A stretch of 64,000 nucleotides of DNA, taken from Hyphomicrobiales bacterium (lineage in GTDB: Bacteria; Pseudomonadota; Alphaproteobacteria; Rhizobiales; Rhizobiaceae). Positions 8,649-16,805 of the stretch are shown here, one piece after another; within the stretch, counting starts at the first letter, position 1, and the number at the start of each line of letters is the position of its first letter. The position numbers were made by a program, and so were the translations under genes. The stretch lies in contig UBTY01000021.1 of the NCBI GenBank assembly GCA_900468535.1, positions 98,036 through 162,035 of the forward strand, given 5' to 3'. The notes beneath the pieces are model-generated. The model saw only the letters and a program-made list of their open reading frames with translations. It made no database searches and was not told the origin of the DNA.

Positions 8649-9698
8649 TCAGGGTTTGCCTCTTTTCGAGAGGGCAAAGGTGAAGATCAGGGCGATCACG
8701 AGGACGGCGCCCTTCACGAAATCCTGGGTGTAATAGGGCGCGTTCATCATCGTCAGCCCCTGAAGAAGAATGCCGACGAAGAGTGCGCCAACCGCGGTGC
8801 CGAACGCATTTGGCTTGGCGGCTCCCATGACCGCAAAGCCGATGAGCGCTGCGGCAACGGCATCGAGTAGAAGATTGTTGCCGGACGCGATGTCCCCGCG
8901 GCCGAGACGCGCCGCGAGAAGGATCCCGCCGATCGACGCGAAGACACCGGATATGATGTAAGCCGAGATCTTGTAGGCATTGACCGGAGCGCCGGCGAGG
9001 CTTGCGGCGCGCTCGTTGGAGCCAACCGCATACATCATGCGACCGAAGCGGGTATATTCGAGGAAGAACCAGATCACGATCGCCAGCACGATCAGCACCA
9101 CGACCGATACAGGCACGAGATTCGGCAGAATGAAATCGAAACGGTGGCGCCCAAGCGCAAGGAATGCCGGGCTGAAGGTACCACTCGCTACGGATCCGTC
9201 CGGCAATGTCATCCCGGTCGCGATTGACCGCCCCTCCGTCGGAATTCGCTGAAGGCCGAGCAACAGGAACATCATCCCCAGCGTCGCAAGAAGATCCGGC
9301 ACCCGCATGTAGACGATAATGACACCGTTGATCAGCCCGACCAGCACGCCGATCGCCAAGCACACCAGCGTAGCGGTGACGGCATCGCCGCCCATCACCA
9401 CCATCACGTAGGACGAGGCCATCATCGCGGTGGTCGCGACGGAGCCGATCGAGAGATCGAATCCACCGACCACCAGCGTCGCCGTCACGCCAAGCGCGAG
9501 GATGCCGGTGATCGATACGGATTGGAAGATGAAGACAGCGCTCTGCGGCGAGGCGAAGCCACCGGTGACGAGCGAGAAGTAGACGACCATACCGGCGAGA
9601 AGCACGAGAAACCCGTACTTGATCACCATCTCCCGTAAGCCCGGTGCGGTCGGGACGACGGACGTCATAGGTGTGGCCTTGCTCTGTTCACTGCTCAT
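8649..9698 (-). CDS. Sugar ABC transporter permease (RbsC type)
   Basis: Inner-membrane permease of 349 residues with about 8-10 hydrophobic segments and the RbsC-family signatures GVTATLVVGGFDLSIGSV (about residues 75-92) and the EAA-like region around AVGSNERAASLAGAPV. It belongs to the CUT2 group, in which a single permease forms a homodimer. The start overlaps the end of the ATPase gene by 4 bases (ATGA), showing translational coupling. It imports the ligand of the binding protein at 7553-8596. Confidence 0.92.
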   Translation of the reverse strand: MSSEQSKATPMTSVVPTAPGLREMVIKYGFLVLLAGMVVYFSLVTGGFASPQSAVFIFQSVSITGILALGVTATLVVGGFDLSIGSVATTAMMASSYVMVVMGGDAVTATLVCLAIGVLVGLINGVIIVYMRVPDLLATLGMMFLLLGLQRIPTEGRSIATGMTLPDGSVASGTFSPAFLALGRHRFDFILPNLVPVSVVVLIVLAIVIWFFLEYTRFGRMMYAVGSNERAASLAGAPVNAYKISAYIISGVFASIGGILLAARLGRGDIASGNNLLLDAVAAALIGFAVMGAAKPNAFGTAVGALFVGILLQGLTMMNAPYYTQDFVKGAVLVIALIFTFALSKRGKP

Positions 9699-11212
9699 AT
9701 TGCGTTGACCTGCTGATAGAATTGACCCGCTATCTCCGACAGCAGGCGCTCGACGTCGATGTCGGCGTTGCGATGCTCGCCAACGATAGTGTGTTCCGAC
9801 ATGACAAGAATGCGGTCGGCGACCTCCAGGGCTTCGTCGAGCTCCGTGAGGAAAACGATGGTGGCGCGACCGGCAGCGGTAGCGCGAAGCTTCGCGCCAA
9901 TGTCACGCCGCGCGGCGATGTCCACACCCTGAAATGGCTCATCGAGGATGAGAAGACGTGATGGCTCCGAAAGCCATCGCCCGACCATGACCTTCTGCTG
10001 ATTGCCGCCCGACAATGTCTGCATGTCGTTGCGTTCGCTGCGGCACACGATGCCGAGCGACGCGATCTGCCCCCGCGCCTTGGTTCGCTCTGCGCGACGG
10101 TTCGAAATGCCGAGGCGCGACAGACGGCGCAGGAACGGAAGGCTCATGTTTTCGTAGATATTGAAGTCAGGAACAATTCCACTCTCGGAACGATCCTTGG
10201 CCACGAGAAACACGCCGCTTGCTATGGCTTGCGCGGTGTTTCTCGGCGCATATCGCTCGCCATGAAGCACCATCTCGCCGGCGATTGGCGCCCTGGCGCC
10301 GAAGAGCGTTTCAGCAAGCGCGGTCTTGCCGACACCCACGAGACCGGTGACCGCAACGACCTCGCCTTCCCCTAGCTCGATGTCGATCGGGCGCGAGCGT
10401 TCGGTAAGCTTGAGGCTACGGACTTCAAGGACGGGAGCATTGGCATCCCGCAGCGCGATGGCGCCGGCAGCGATCGTTCGACCGAGCATCGCATTGACCG
10501 CGCCTTCATAATCGATATCCGGTCCCTCGAAGCGACCGGTAATGCGCCCGTCGCGGAGCGAGACGATGCTATCAGCCAGTCGGCGGATGTCCGACATGCG
10601 GTGCGAGATATAGAGAATCGCTACTCCCCGCGCCTTCAGACGGTCGACAAGTTCGAACAGCCGTTCGGCTTCCGCGCTTGAAAGCGAGGACGTCGGCTCG
10701 TCGAGAACCAGAACCTTGGGTTCATGCGCCATGGCACGGGCGATCGCCACCATCTGGCGGTCGGCAAGGGTAAGGTCGCTGACATCAGCGGCGAGATCGA
10801 TATCCAGCCCCATGCGGGCAGCAACGGCCGCGGCCTCGCGACGCACACGACGCGGGTTGAAAAATGTACGCGCGCCACGCCCGTTCAGACGGTCCAGCGT
10901 CAGGTTGGTCGCAACATCGAGGTCGGCAACCACGCCGTCATTGATATTCTGGTGAACCGTCACGACGCCCGAACGGATAGCCTGTGCAGGCGTTGATGGC
11001 TCGAAAGCCTCGCCGGCAAGGTTCATCGAACCGGTGTCAAGCGAGTAGACGCCGCTCAGGATACGCACGAGCGTCGACTTTCCCGCACCATTCGCGCCCA
11101 TCAGAACCGTAACGGCTCCGGCATTGAGATCGAGATCGACCCCCTGGAGCACCTGCACGGCTCCAAAGGATTTGCGCACGCCCTCGATGCGAAACACAGC
11201 TCGTTCGCTCAT
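9695..11212 (-). CDS. Sugar ABC transporter ATP-binding protein, double NBD (RbsA type)
   Basis: A 505-residue ATPase with two fused nucleotide-binding domains, as in RbsA/MglA. The first has Walker A GANGAGKS (residues 39-46) and VLDEPTSSLS. The second has the degenerate Walker A GLVGVGKT near residue 290 and the signature LSGGNQQK with LILDEPFQGVD. It is the first gene of the minus-strand importer operon and diverges from the MtnK-like kinase gene across a 144-base promoter region containing a perfect palindrome. The CUT2 class fits uptake of a small monosaccharide. Confidence 0.93.
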   Translation of the reverse strand: MSERAVFRIEGVRKSFGAVQVLQGVDLDLNAGAVTVLMGANGAGKSTLVRILSGVYSLDTGSMNLAGEAFEPSTPAQAIRSGVVTVHQNINDGVVADLDVATNLTLDRLNGRGARTFFNPRRVRREAAAVAARMGLDIDLAADVSDLTLADRQMVAIARAMAHEPKVLVLDEPTSSLSSAEAERLFELVDRLKARGVAILYISHRMSDIRRLADSIVSLRDGRITGRFEGPDIDYEGAVNAMLGRTIAAGAIALRDANAPVLEVRSLKLTERSRPIDIELGEGEVVAVTGLVGVGKTALAETLFGARAPIAGEMVLHGERYAPRNTAQAIASGVFLVAKDRSESGIVPDFNIYENMSLPFLRRLSRLGISNRRAERTKARGQIASLGIVCRSERNDMQTLSGGNQQKVMVGRWLSEPSRLLILDEPFQGVDIAARRDIGAKLRATAAGRATIVFLTELDEALEVADRILVMSEHTIVGEHRNADIDVERLLSEIAGQFYQQVNAI

Positions 11213-11251
11213 GATCTCCTCCCAATTTCGTCAGGTTAAGATAGGCAATCA

Positions 11252-11278
11252 TCAAATGTCAAGGCCATTGACATTTGA
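11252..11278. promoter_or_regulatory. Perfect palindrome in the importer/kinase divergent promoter
   Basis: TCAAATGTCAA (11252-11262) and TTGACATTTGA (11268-11278) are exact reverse complements around a 5-base spacer. The site lies between the divergent importer and mtnK operons and resembles the motif upstream of the SorC regulator (4297-4309). It is a strong candidate operator for that regulator. Confidence 0.65.
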
Positions 11279-11356
11279 CAGAATGACGCCTTACCTAGCA
11301 TCAAGGACATGGCGATGTGCGGTTGGAGGCCGCGCCATGTGCAGGAGGAGAACTAC

Positions 11357-12628
11357 ATGGACAAGCAAGTCTTCGAGGCGCTGAGCGCCGAGACCTTGCC
11401 GAGCCGGCTTGGCAGCAATGATGTGCTCAAAGACAAGATCGGTGCGGATCACACCCACTGGAATGTTCGGGAAGTTGGCGACGGCAATCTCAACCTCGTC
11501 TTTATCGTCACCGGCGACAAGGGCGCCGCCATTGTGAAGCAGGCGCTGCCTTATGTCAGACTGGTTGGCGAAAGCTGGCCGCTGCCGCTGAAGCGCTCCT
11601 TTTTCGAGTATCACGCACTCGTGCGCCAGTCCGCGCGTGATCCCGGCATAATCCCGGAGATCTATGTTTTCGACATGGCCCAGGCGATCATCGTCATGGA
11701 ATACCTGACGCCGCATGTGATCCTGCGCCGGGCACTCATCGAGGGCCGTCAGCTTTCGCGGATCGGCAGGGATCTTGGCCTGTTCGTTGCCCGCACTCTG
11801 TTCCGCGGCTCCGATCTCTCCTTGCCAACCCAGGAGAAGAAGGCCGACATGGCCCTCTTCGCCGACAATGTGGAGCTCTGCGACATCACCGAAAACCTGG
11901 TGTTCTCGGATCCATACTTCGAAGCTGCGATGAACCGCCACACATCGCCCCAGCTTGATCCGCTGGTCGCGGAGCTTCGAGCCGATCGGGACCTCAAGGT
12001 CGAGGCGCAGAGGTTGAAGCATCTCTTCTCCGCGAAGGCCGAGACCCTTTGCCATGGCGACCTGCACACCGGTTCGGTGATGGTCACAGACACCGAAACC
12101 AAAGTGATCGATCCTGAATTTGCCTTTTACGGACCGATCAGCTTCGACATCGGCATGCTGCTCGCCAATTTCTGGATGAGCTACTTTTCCCAGAGCGGTC
12201 ACGAAACGACGTCAGGCGAACGCGATGCGATGCGTGACTACCTGCTGGAGACCGTCGACACGATCTGGCACACGTTCCGCGCCGAGTTCGCTACGCTTTG
12301 GCGCACCGAGCGCAAGGGCATCCTCTATCAGGCGCGGCTGTTCGAAGAACGCGGCGACCCGCTTGCGGCCGAACAGGCTCTGAACATCGTGCTCGATGAA
12401 ATCTATCGGGAGATGCTGGGCTTCGCGGGCATCGAAATTCACCGCCGTATCCTCGGCCTTGCCCACAATGCCGATTTCGAAACGATCGCCGACCCCGACC
12501 GCCGTGCTTCCTGCGAAGCAAAAGCGCTGAAACTCGGGCGTCATCTCGCCGTCAACCGACACCGTATCCACTGCCTGAGCGACATTCGCGAAACCGTGGA
12601 ACGGCTGCAGAAGGAGACACTCGCGTGA
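11357..12628 (+). CDS. mtnK: S-methyl-5-thioribose kinase-like sugar kinase
   Basis: A 423-residue protein-kinase-fold small-molecule kinase closely matching MtnK, which phosphorylates the anomeric hydroxyl of 5-methylthioribose (or 5-deoxyribose) to the 1-phosphate. Visible are the glycine-rich GDGNLNLVF (41-49), Lys61, the catalytic HGDLHTGS (233-240) and the metal-binding DPEFAFYGP (252-260). The start at 11357 follows AGGAGG; an upstream GTG/ATG in frame lacks such a site. It is first in a five-gene operon and overlaps the isomerase gene by four bases. The true substrate could be another 5-substituted ribose, since transketolase and RuBisCO-like genes are not part of ordinary methionine salvage. 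Confidence 0.88.
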   Translation: MDKQVFEALSAETLPSRLGSNDVLKDKIGADHTHWNVREVGDGNLNLVFIVTGDKGAAIVKQALPYVRLVGESWPLPLKRSFFEYHALVRQSARDPGIIPEIYVFDMAQAIIVMEYLTPHVILRRALIEGRQLSRIGRDLGLFVARTLFRGSDLSLPTQEKKADMALFADNVELCDITENLVFSDPYFEAAMNRHTSPQLDPLVAELRADRDLKVEAQRLKHLFSAKAETLCHGDLHTGSVMVTDTETKVIDPEFAFYGPISFDIGMLLANFWMSYFSQSGHETTSGERDAMRDYLLETVDTIWHTFRAEFATLWRTERKGILYQARLFEERGDPLAAEQALNIVLDEIYREMLGFAGIEIHRRILGLAHNADFETIADPDRRASCEAKALKLGRHLAVNRHRIHCLSDIRETVERLQKETLA

Positions 12629-13719
12629 AAGTCGGAGAACGACACTACCACACGATCTGGCTTAGCGAAGATGGTCGCTCCGTCGACATCATCGACCAGC
12701 GCTGGCTCCCGCATGAATTTCGTGTCGTGACATTGAAGACAGTCGCGGACATTGCAGTCGCAATTCGCGACATGTGGGTGCGCGGTGCACCGCTGATCGG
12801 CGTCACGGCGGCGTACGGCATCGCGATCGCCATGGCGAATGATCCTTCCGATGCGCACCTCAACGCGGTGTGGGACGAACTGAACGAAACGCGACCGACG
12901 GCGATCAACCTGCGTTGGGCGTTGAATGCGATGCGCGATCATCTGCTGCCACTATCGCCCGAGGCCCGAACCGAAGCCGCATATAGACGAGCAGCGGAAA
13001 TCGCGGAAGAGGATGTCCAGCTCAACCGCGCGATCGGCGCCAACGGCCTCGAAATCATCCGTGGCATCGCCGCGAAGAAGAAGCCCGGCGAGCCGGTTCG
13101 CATTCTCACCCATTGCAATGCCGGCTGGCTGGCAACGGTCGACTACGGCACGGCGACGGCGCCGATTTACATGGCGGTCGAAGAGGGTATTCCGGTTCAC
13201 GTTTATGTCGACGAAACGCGCCCGCGTAATCAGGGGGCCTACCTCACGGCTTGGGAGATGAACGGCCACGGCGTGCCGCATACGCTGATCGTCGACAATG
13301 CCGGCGGCCACCTGATGCAGCATGGCGACATCGACATGGTGATCGTCGGCACCGATCGCACCACTGCTAATGGCGACGTCTGCAACAAGATCGGCACCTA
13401 TCTCAAGGCGCTTGCCGCGCGCGACAACGGCGTCCCCTTCTATGTCGCCCTTCCTTCGCCAACGATCGACTGGACAGTTCACGACGGCATCGCGGAAATC
13501 CCGATCGAAGAGCGGGCAAGTGACGAGGTGAGCTTCGTGCAGGGGCGTGCGCCTGATGGGTCGATTTCGACCGTGCGTATTTCTCCAGAAGGCAGCCCTG
13601 CGGCCAATCCGGCCTTCGACGTAACGCCGGCAAGGCTGATCACCGGCCTCATCACCGAGCGTGGCGTCGCAACACCGTCGCCCGAAGGCCTCAAGGCACT
13701 CTTCCCTGAACGGAGCTGA
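12625..13719 (+). CDS. mtnA: S-methyl-5-thioribose-1-phosphate isomerase-like aldose-1-phosphate isomerase
   Basis: A 364-residue member of the eIF2B-alpha/MtnA family, which converts 5-methylthioribose-1-phosphate to the ribulose-1-phosphate. Landmarks are RGAPLIG (53-59), the catalytic Cys164 in [19 protein letters not shown] (196-204) and the catalytic Asp244 in [10 protein letters not shown], so all known active residues are kept. The start is a GTG at 12625 overlapping the kinase stop (GTGA), which signals coupled translation. Together with the upstream kinase it makes a ketose-1-phosphate that either the aldolase fusion (5383-7437) or the RuBisCO-like protein could use. Confidence 0.9.
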   Translation: MKVGERHYHTIWLSEDGRSVDIIDQRWLPHEFRVVTLKTVADIAVAIRDMWVRGAPLIGVTAAYGIAIAMANDPSDAHLNAVWDELNETRPTAINLRWALNAMRDHLLPLSPEARTEAAYRRAAEIAEEDVQLNRAIGANGLEIIRGIAAKKKPGEPVRILTHCNAGWLATVDYGTATAPIYMAVEEGIPVHVYVDETRPRNQGAYLTAWEMNGHGVPHTLIVDNAGGHLMQHGDIDMVIVGTDRTTANGDVCNKIGTYLKALAARDNGVPFYVALPSPTIDWTVHDGIAEIPIEERASDEVSFVQGRAPDGSISTVRISPEGSPAANPAFDVTPARLITGLITERGVATPSPEGLKALFPERS

Positions 13720-13721
13720 CA

Positions 13722-14657
13722 ATGGCCCTGACCAACCAGAAGACCACCGAGGAATTCGCGCTCGGCATCCGCCGGCGCGTCTTCTTCCACACGATGAAGA
13801 ACAACGGCGGTTATCTCAGCCAGGCCTGCTCCGCTGCGGAAAGCCTGGCTATCCTTTACAATGAGCTTCTCGAGCTTGGCGAGCCGACGCTTCCCAAAGT
13901 GCCGCTGCCGTTCGGCGGCGTTCCCTCGGCAAACAACCCGGATGCCTTTACGGGCGCCGGCTACCATGGGCCTATCGGCCCCGACTTCGACCGTCTCTTC
14001 ATCTCGCCTGCTCATTATGCCCTCGTCGTCTACTCGGCCCTGATCGAAGCCGGACGCATGGACGAGCACGCGCTTGACCATTTCAACAAGGATGGCAGCT
14101 CGGTCGAGATGATCGGTGCCGAGCACAGCCCTGGCATGGAAGTGACGACCGGTTCTCTGGCGCAGGGCCTGTCGATGGCCTCGGGCGTCGCCTGGGCCCG
14201 TCAACGAAAAGGCGAAACCGGCAAGGTCTGGGTCTACATGTCGGACGGGGAATTCCAGGAAGGACAAACCTGGGAATGCCTGGCGGCCATGGCTCATCAT
14301 CGCATAGACAACATCAGGGTCATCGTCGACGTAAACAGCCAGCAGTGCGACGGCGCCATGTCGTCGGTGCTCGACCTTGGCGACCTCGCATCGCGTATCG
14401 CCGCGTTCGGCGTCACCTGCCGTTCGGTCGACGGCCACAGCCTGGATGCGTTGCGGGCGGCCGCAGACAGTGCAGAGCCCGGAAAGCCTTTGGTGATCCT
14501 CGCCCAGACATCACCATTCCAGGGCATGAACTATCTGAAGAAGCGATTTCCGCGCCTTCACTACGTACGCTTCAAGAGCGCCGAAGAGCGGTCGGAAATG
14601 CAGGCAGCTCTTGCCGATGAACTCGGAATTGATACGCGCGCGATGGAAGGTGCCTGA
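13722..14657 (+). CDS. Transketolase-like protein, N-terminal (ThDP pyrophosphate) subunit
   Basis: A 311-residue N-terminal half of a split transketolase. It has the ThDP-binding pattern SDGEFQEGQ (174-182) followed after about 25 residues by DVNS (203-206), and TTGSLAQGLSMASG (142-155) that corresponds to the transketolase TTGPLGQG loop. The first Gly of the usual GDG motif is Ser, and the usual NN or NG end is NS, so it is a divergent member. Split transketolases include the apulose-4-phosphate enzymes AptA/AptB. The gene is 2 bases after mtnA and 2 bases before its partner, so they should be made together. Confidence 0.88.
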   Translation: MALTNQKTTEEFALGIRRRVFFHTMKNNGGYLSQACSAAESLAILYNELLELGEPTLPKVPLPFGGVPSANNPDAFTGAGYHGPIGPDFDRLFISPAHYALVVYSALIEAGRMDEHALDHFNKDGSSVEMIGAEHSPGMEVTTGSLAQGLSMASGVAWARQRKGETGKVWVYMSDGEFQEGQTWECLAAMAHHRIDNIRVIVDVNSQQCDGAMSSVLDLGDLASRIAAFGVTCRSVDGHSLDALRAAADSAEPGKPLVILAQTSPFQGMNYLKKRFPRLHYVRFKSAEERSEMQAALADELGIDTRAMEGA

Positions 14658-14659
14658 CC

Positions 14660-15661
14660 ATGGTCGAAATCGTCAATCGTCCCTATGCACGCGCCTTCGA
14701 GGCTTTTGCCAGCGCACGCGCCGACGTGCTCTGCTTGTCGGCCGACCTTACCTCGTCTTGCGAGGTCGACGGTTTCAGGGATCGCTACCCGGACCAGTTT
14801 CTGTCGCTCGGCATGGCCGAACAGAACATGCTCTCTTTTGCCGGCGGCCTGGCCATGCAGGGCTTTCGGCCGTTTATTCATACGTTCTCGGTCTTCCTCT
14901 ATCGCCGCCCTTACGACCAGCTGATCAACTCCATAGCCTATTCAAACCGGAAAGTGCGCTTGATGGGTTTCCTGCCAGGGATCACCACACCGGGCGGCAT
15001 CACGCACCAGGCCATCGAAGATATCGCGGTCATGCGCGCGATCCCCAACATGACCGTGATTGAAACGGGCGACGCGACGGAAGTCGAAACGGTGCTGGAA
15101 GTGGCCGACAAGATAGACGGTCCAGTCTATGTGCGCGTCCTTCGTGGTGAAGTGCCGCGGCTCTTTTCGACGCCGTTCGAATTCAACCGGCTTCGCACCC
15201 TTTCAAAGGGAGACGACATTCTCGTTGTCAGTTCCGGTGTCTGCACCGAGGAGGCGCTTCGCGCCAGCCGGCCATTAAGCGCTCGCGGCATTGGCGTCCA
15301 TCACCTGCATGCCTCCACGCTCAAGCCTTTCGACCGCGATACGCTTCTGGATGCAGCCCGCGGCAAGAAGGGGATCGTCACCCTCGAAAATCACACGGTC
15401 GTCGGTGGTTTGGGCTCACTGGTCGCCGAATTGCTGGCAGAGGAAGGACTTGGCATCCGCCTCAGACGCCTCGGACTGAATGATACCTTCGCACACGGCG
15501 CTTCAAAGCCGTATCTCATGAAGAAGTATGGTCTCGACGCCGGCGCCCTTGTTACCACAATCGAGCAACTGCTTGGCAAATCACTCGATATCGGGGAAGA
15601 GGAACTGGCCGAGGTGCGCCTCGACCATGTGCATTCAGCGCAGAAGGCCGAGGCGCTCTGA
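14660..15661 (+). CDS. Transketolase-like protein, C-terminal (pyrimidine-binding) subunit
   Basis: A 333-residue C-terminal half of the split transketolase. It has the catalytic Glu54 in LGMAEQNM that activates ThDP, the pyrimidine-binding domain with HTFSVFLYRRPYDQ, and a transketolase C domain (LHASTLKPFD, ENHTVVGGLG). It would pair with the protein encoded just upstream to transfer a two-carbon (or acyl) unit between sugar phosphates. Its stop overlaps the start of the RuBisCO-like gene by one base (TGATG). The donor is unknown; xylulose-5-phosphate or a 1-substituted analogue made by the RuBisCO-like protein is the simplest proposal. Confidence 0.88.
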   Translation: MVEIVNRPYARAFEAFASARADVLCLSADLTSSCEVDGFRDRYPDQFLSLGMAEQNMLSFAGGLAMQGFRPFIHTFSVFLYRRPYDQLINSIAYSNRKVRLMGFLPGITTPGGITHQAIEDIAVMRAIPNMTVIETGDATEVETVLEVADKIDGPVYVRVLRGEVPRLFSTPFEFNRLRTLSKGDDILVVSSGVCTEEALRASRPLSARGIGVHHLHASTLKPFDRDTLLDAARGKKGIVTLENHTVVGGLGSLVAELLAEEGLGIRLRRLGLNDTFAHGASKPYLMKKYGLDAGALVTTIEQLLGKSLDIGEEELAEVRLDHVHSAQKAEAL

Positions 15662-16779
15662 TGGCTGACCGCTTCACGGTGACCTACTTCGTTGCGGCTG
15701 ATGATGCCATCGAAGCGAAGACGCGTGCGCTCGACATCGCTCTCGAGCAGACGGTGGAGATTCCGCGAAACGCCGTTCCGACTGGATATGTCGAGGACGA
15801 GATCCTCGGCAGATTGGAAGCGCTTGAAAAGGACAACGCGGGCCGGCGCGGTTATCTCGCGACGATTTCCTATTCGGAGGATGACGTCGGCGACGACTTT
15901 CCGCAGTTCCTCAACATCGTGTTTGGCAACAGTTCGATCAAGCCGGGCCTGCGCGTCGAAGCGATCTCGCCCTCGCCCGGAATTATCGAGATGTTCCCGG
16001 GGCCACGCCACGGCATCGCTGGGCTGCGGACACGTGCTGGAATTGATGCCGGCCCGCTCGTCATGTCTGCGATCAAGCCGGTCGGTCTCTCGACCGCAGC
16101 CCTTGCCAGCCTCGCACATGACTTTGCCCTTGGGGGCATGCACTACGTGAAAGACGACCACGGCCTCGTCAATCAGCGGACCGCGCCTTTTGACGAGCGA
16201 TTGAAAGCGTGTATCGAAGCGGTCGGCGAGGCCAATGCGACAAGCGGGCGAAACACCAGTTTTGTGCCGAATGTCACGGGGCCGGCTACGGCTGTGATCG
16301 AACGCGCAAAACAGGCCGAAGAGGCCGGCGCGGGCGCGGTGATGATCGCCCCTGCTTTGACCGGCTACGACGTCATACGAACGCTCGCGGCCGATCCAAG
16401 CTTCACTCTCCCCATTGTCTCGCACCCCGCTTTCAGCGGCGCGAATGTGGTCTCGGCAGGGGCAGGCTTTGCGCACGGTGTATTCTTCGGAACGCTGCAT
16501 CGGCTGATGGGCGCCGACGCGGTCGTCTATCCGAATTTTGGCGGTCGTTTTGGTTTCACGCGGGACGAATGCCTCTCGATCGCCAATGCGTGTAGCGTTG
16601 AACTCTCGGGGCTGAAAGCGATCGCCGTTGCCCCGGGCGGCGGGATGACGTTGAACCGCGTCCCGGAGATGCGTGAGGCTTACGGCAATGACGTCATGTA
16701 TCTTGTCGGTGGCGCGTTGCTTCAGGAGCCGAACCTTGTCGACGCCTGCCAGAGGCTCGTCGCTTCGATCCACGAGTGA
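15661..16779 (+). CDS. RuBisCO-like protein (form IV), probable sugar-phosphate isomerase
   Basis: A 372-residue RuBisCO large-chain homologue, shorter than true RuBisCO (about 460). Lys139 in SAIKPVGLS matches the catalytic Lys175; Lys164 in GGMHYVKDDHGL matches the carbamylated Lys201, followed by Asp165 and Asp166, but the metal ligand Glu204 is His167. His255 in SHPAFSG and the phosphate-binding GGG (326-328) and VGG (349-351) are present. It should therefore enolise a ketose phosphate rather than fix CO2. Known relatives isomerise 5-methylthioribulose-1-phosphate (R. rubrum) or act in D-apiose breakdown. As last gene of the mtnK-mtnA-transketolase operon, a ribulose-1-phosphate to xylulose-5-phosphate type isomerase is most likely. 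Confidence 0.88.
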   Translation: MADRFTVTYFVAADDAIEAKTRALDIALEQTVEIPRNAVPTGYVEDEILGRLEALEKDNAGRRGYLATISYSEDDVGDDFPQFLNIVFGNSSIKPGLRVEAISPSPGIIEMFPGPRHGIAGLRTRAGIDAGPLVMSAIKPVGLSTAALASLAHDFALGGMHYVKDDHGLVNQRTAPFDERLKACIEAVGEANATSGRNTSFVPNVTGPATAVIERAKQAEEAGAGAVMIAPALTGYDVIRTLAADPSFTLPIVSHPAFSGANVVSAGAGFAHGVFFGTLHRLMGADAVVYPNFGGRFGFTRDECLSIANACSVELSGLKAIAVAPGGGMTLNRVPEMREAYGNDVMYLVGGALLQEPNLVDACQRLVASIHE

Positions 16780-16784
16780 AGCTC

Positions 16785-16802
16785 GTCGGCAGATATGCCG
16801 AC
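16785..16802. terminator. Hairpin between convergent RuBisCO-like and LacI genes
   Basis: GTCGGCA (16785-16791) and TGCCGAC (16796-16802) form a perfect 7-bp stem with a GATA loop in the 26-base gap between two convergent genes. No clear T-run follows, so efficiency is uncertain. Confidence 0.6.
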
Positions 16803-16805
16803 CCT

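Noticed and set aside
11357..13719. Standard methionine salvage
   Set aside because: No MtnB, MtnC, MtnD or MtnE genes follow; the operon continues with transketolase and RuBisCO-like genes.
13722..15661. D-apiose breakdown as the role of the transketolase/RuBisCO-like pair
   Set aside because: Both protein types occur in apiose pathways, but no apiose dehydrogenase, apionolactonase, apulose kinase or Oia genes are present; kinase and isomerase are MtnK and MtnA type.
15391..16773. 460-codon open frame antisense to the RuBisCO-like gene
   Set aside because: The plus-strand genes have clear motifs in overlapping, coupled arrangement; the antisense frame has none.
15661..16779. True RuBisCO (CO2 fixation)
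   Set aside because: Too short, metal ligand Glu204 replaced by His, no small subunit or phosphoribulokinase gene nearby.
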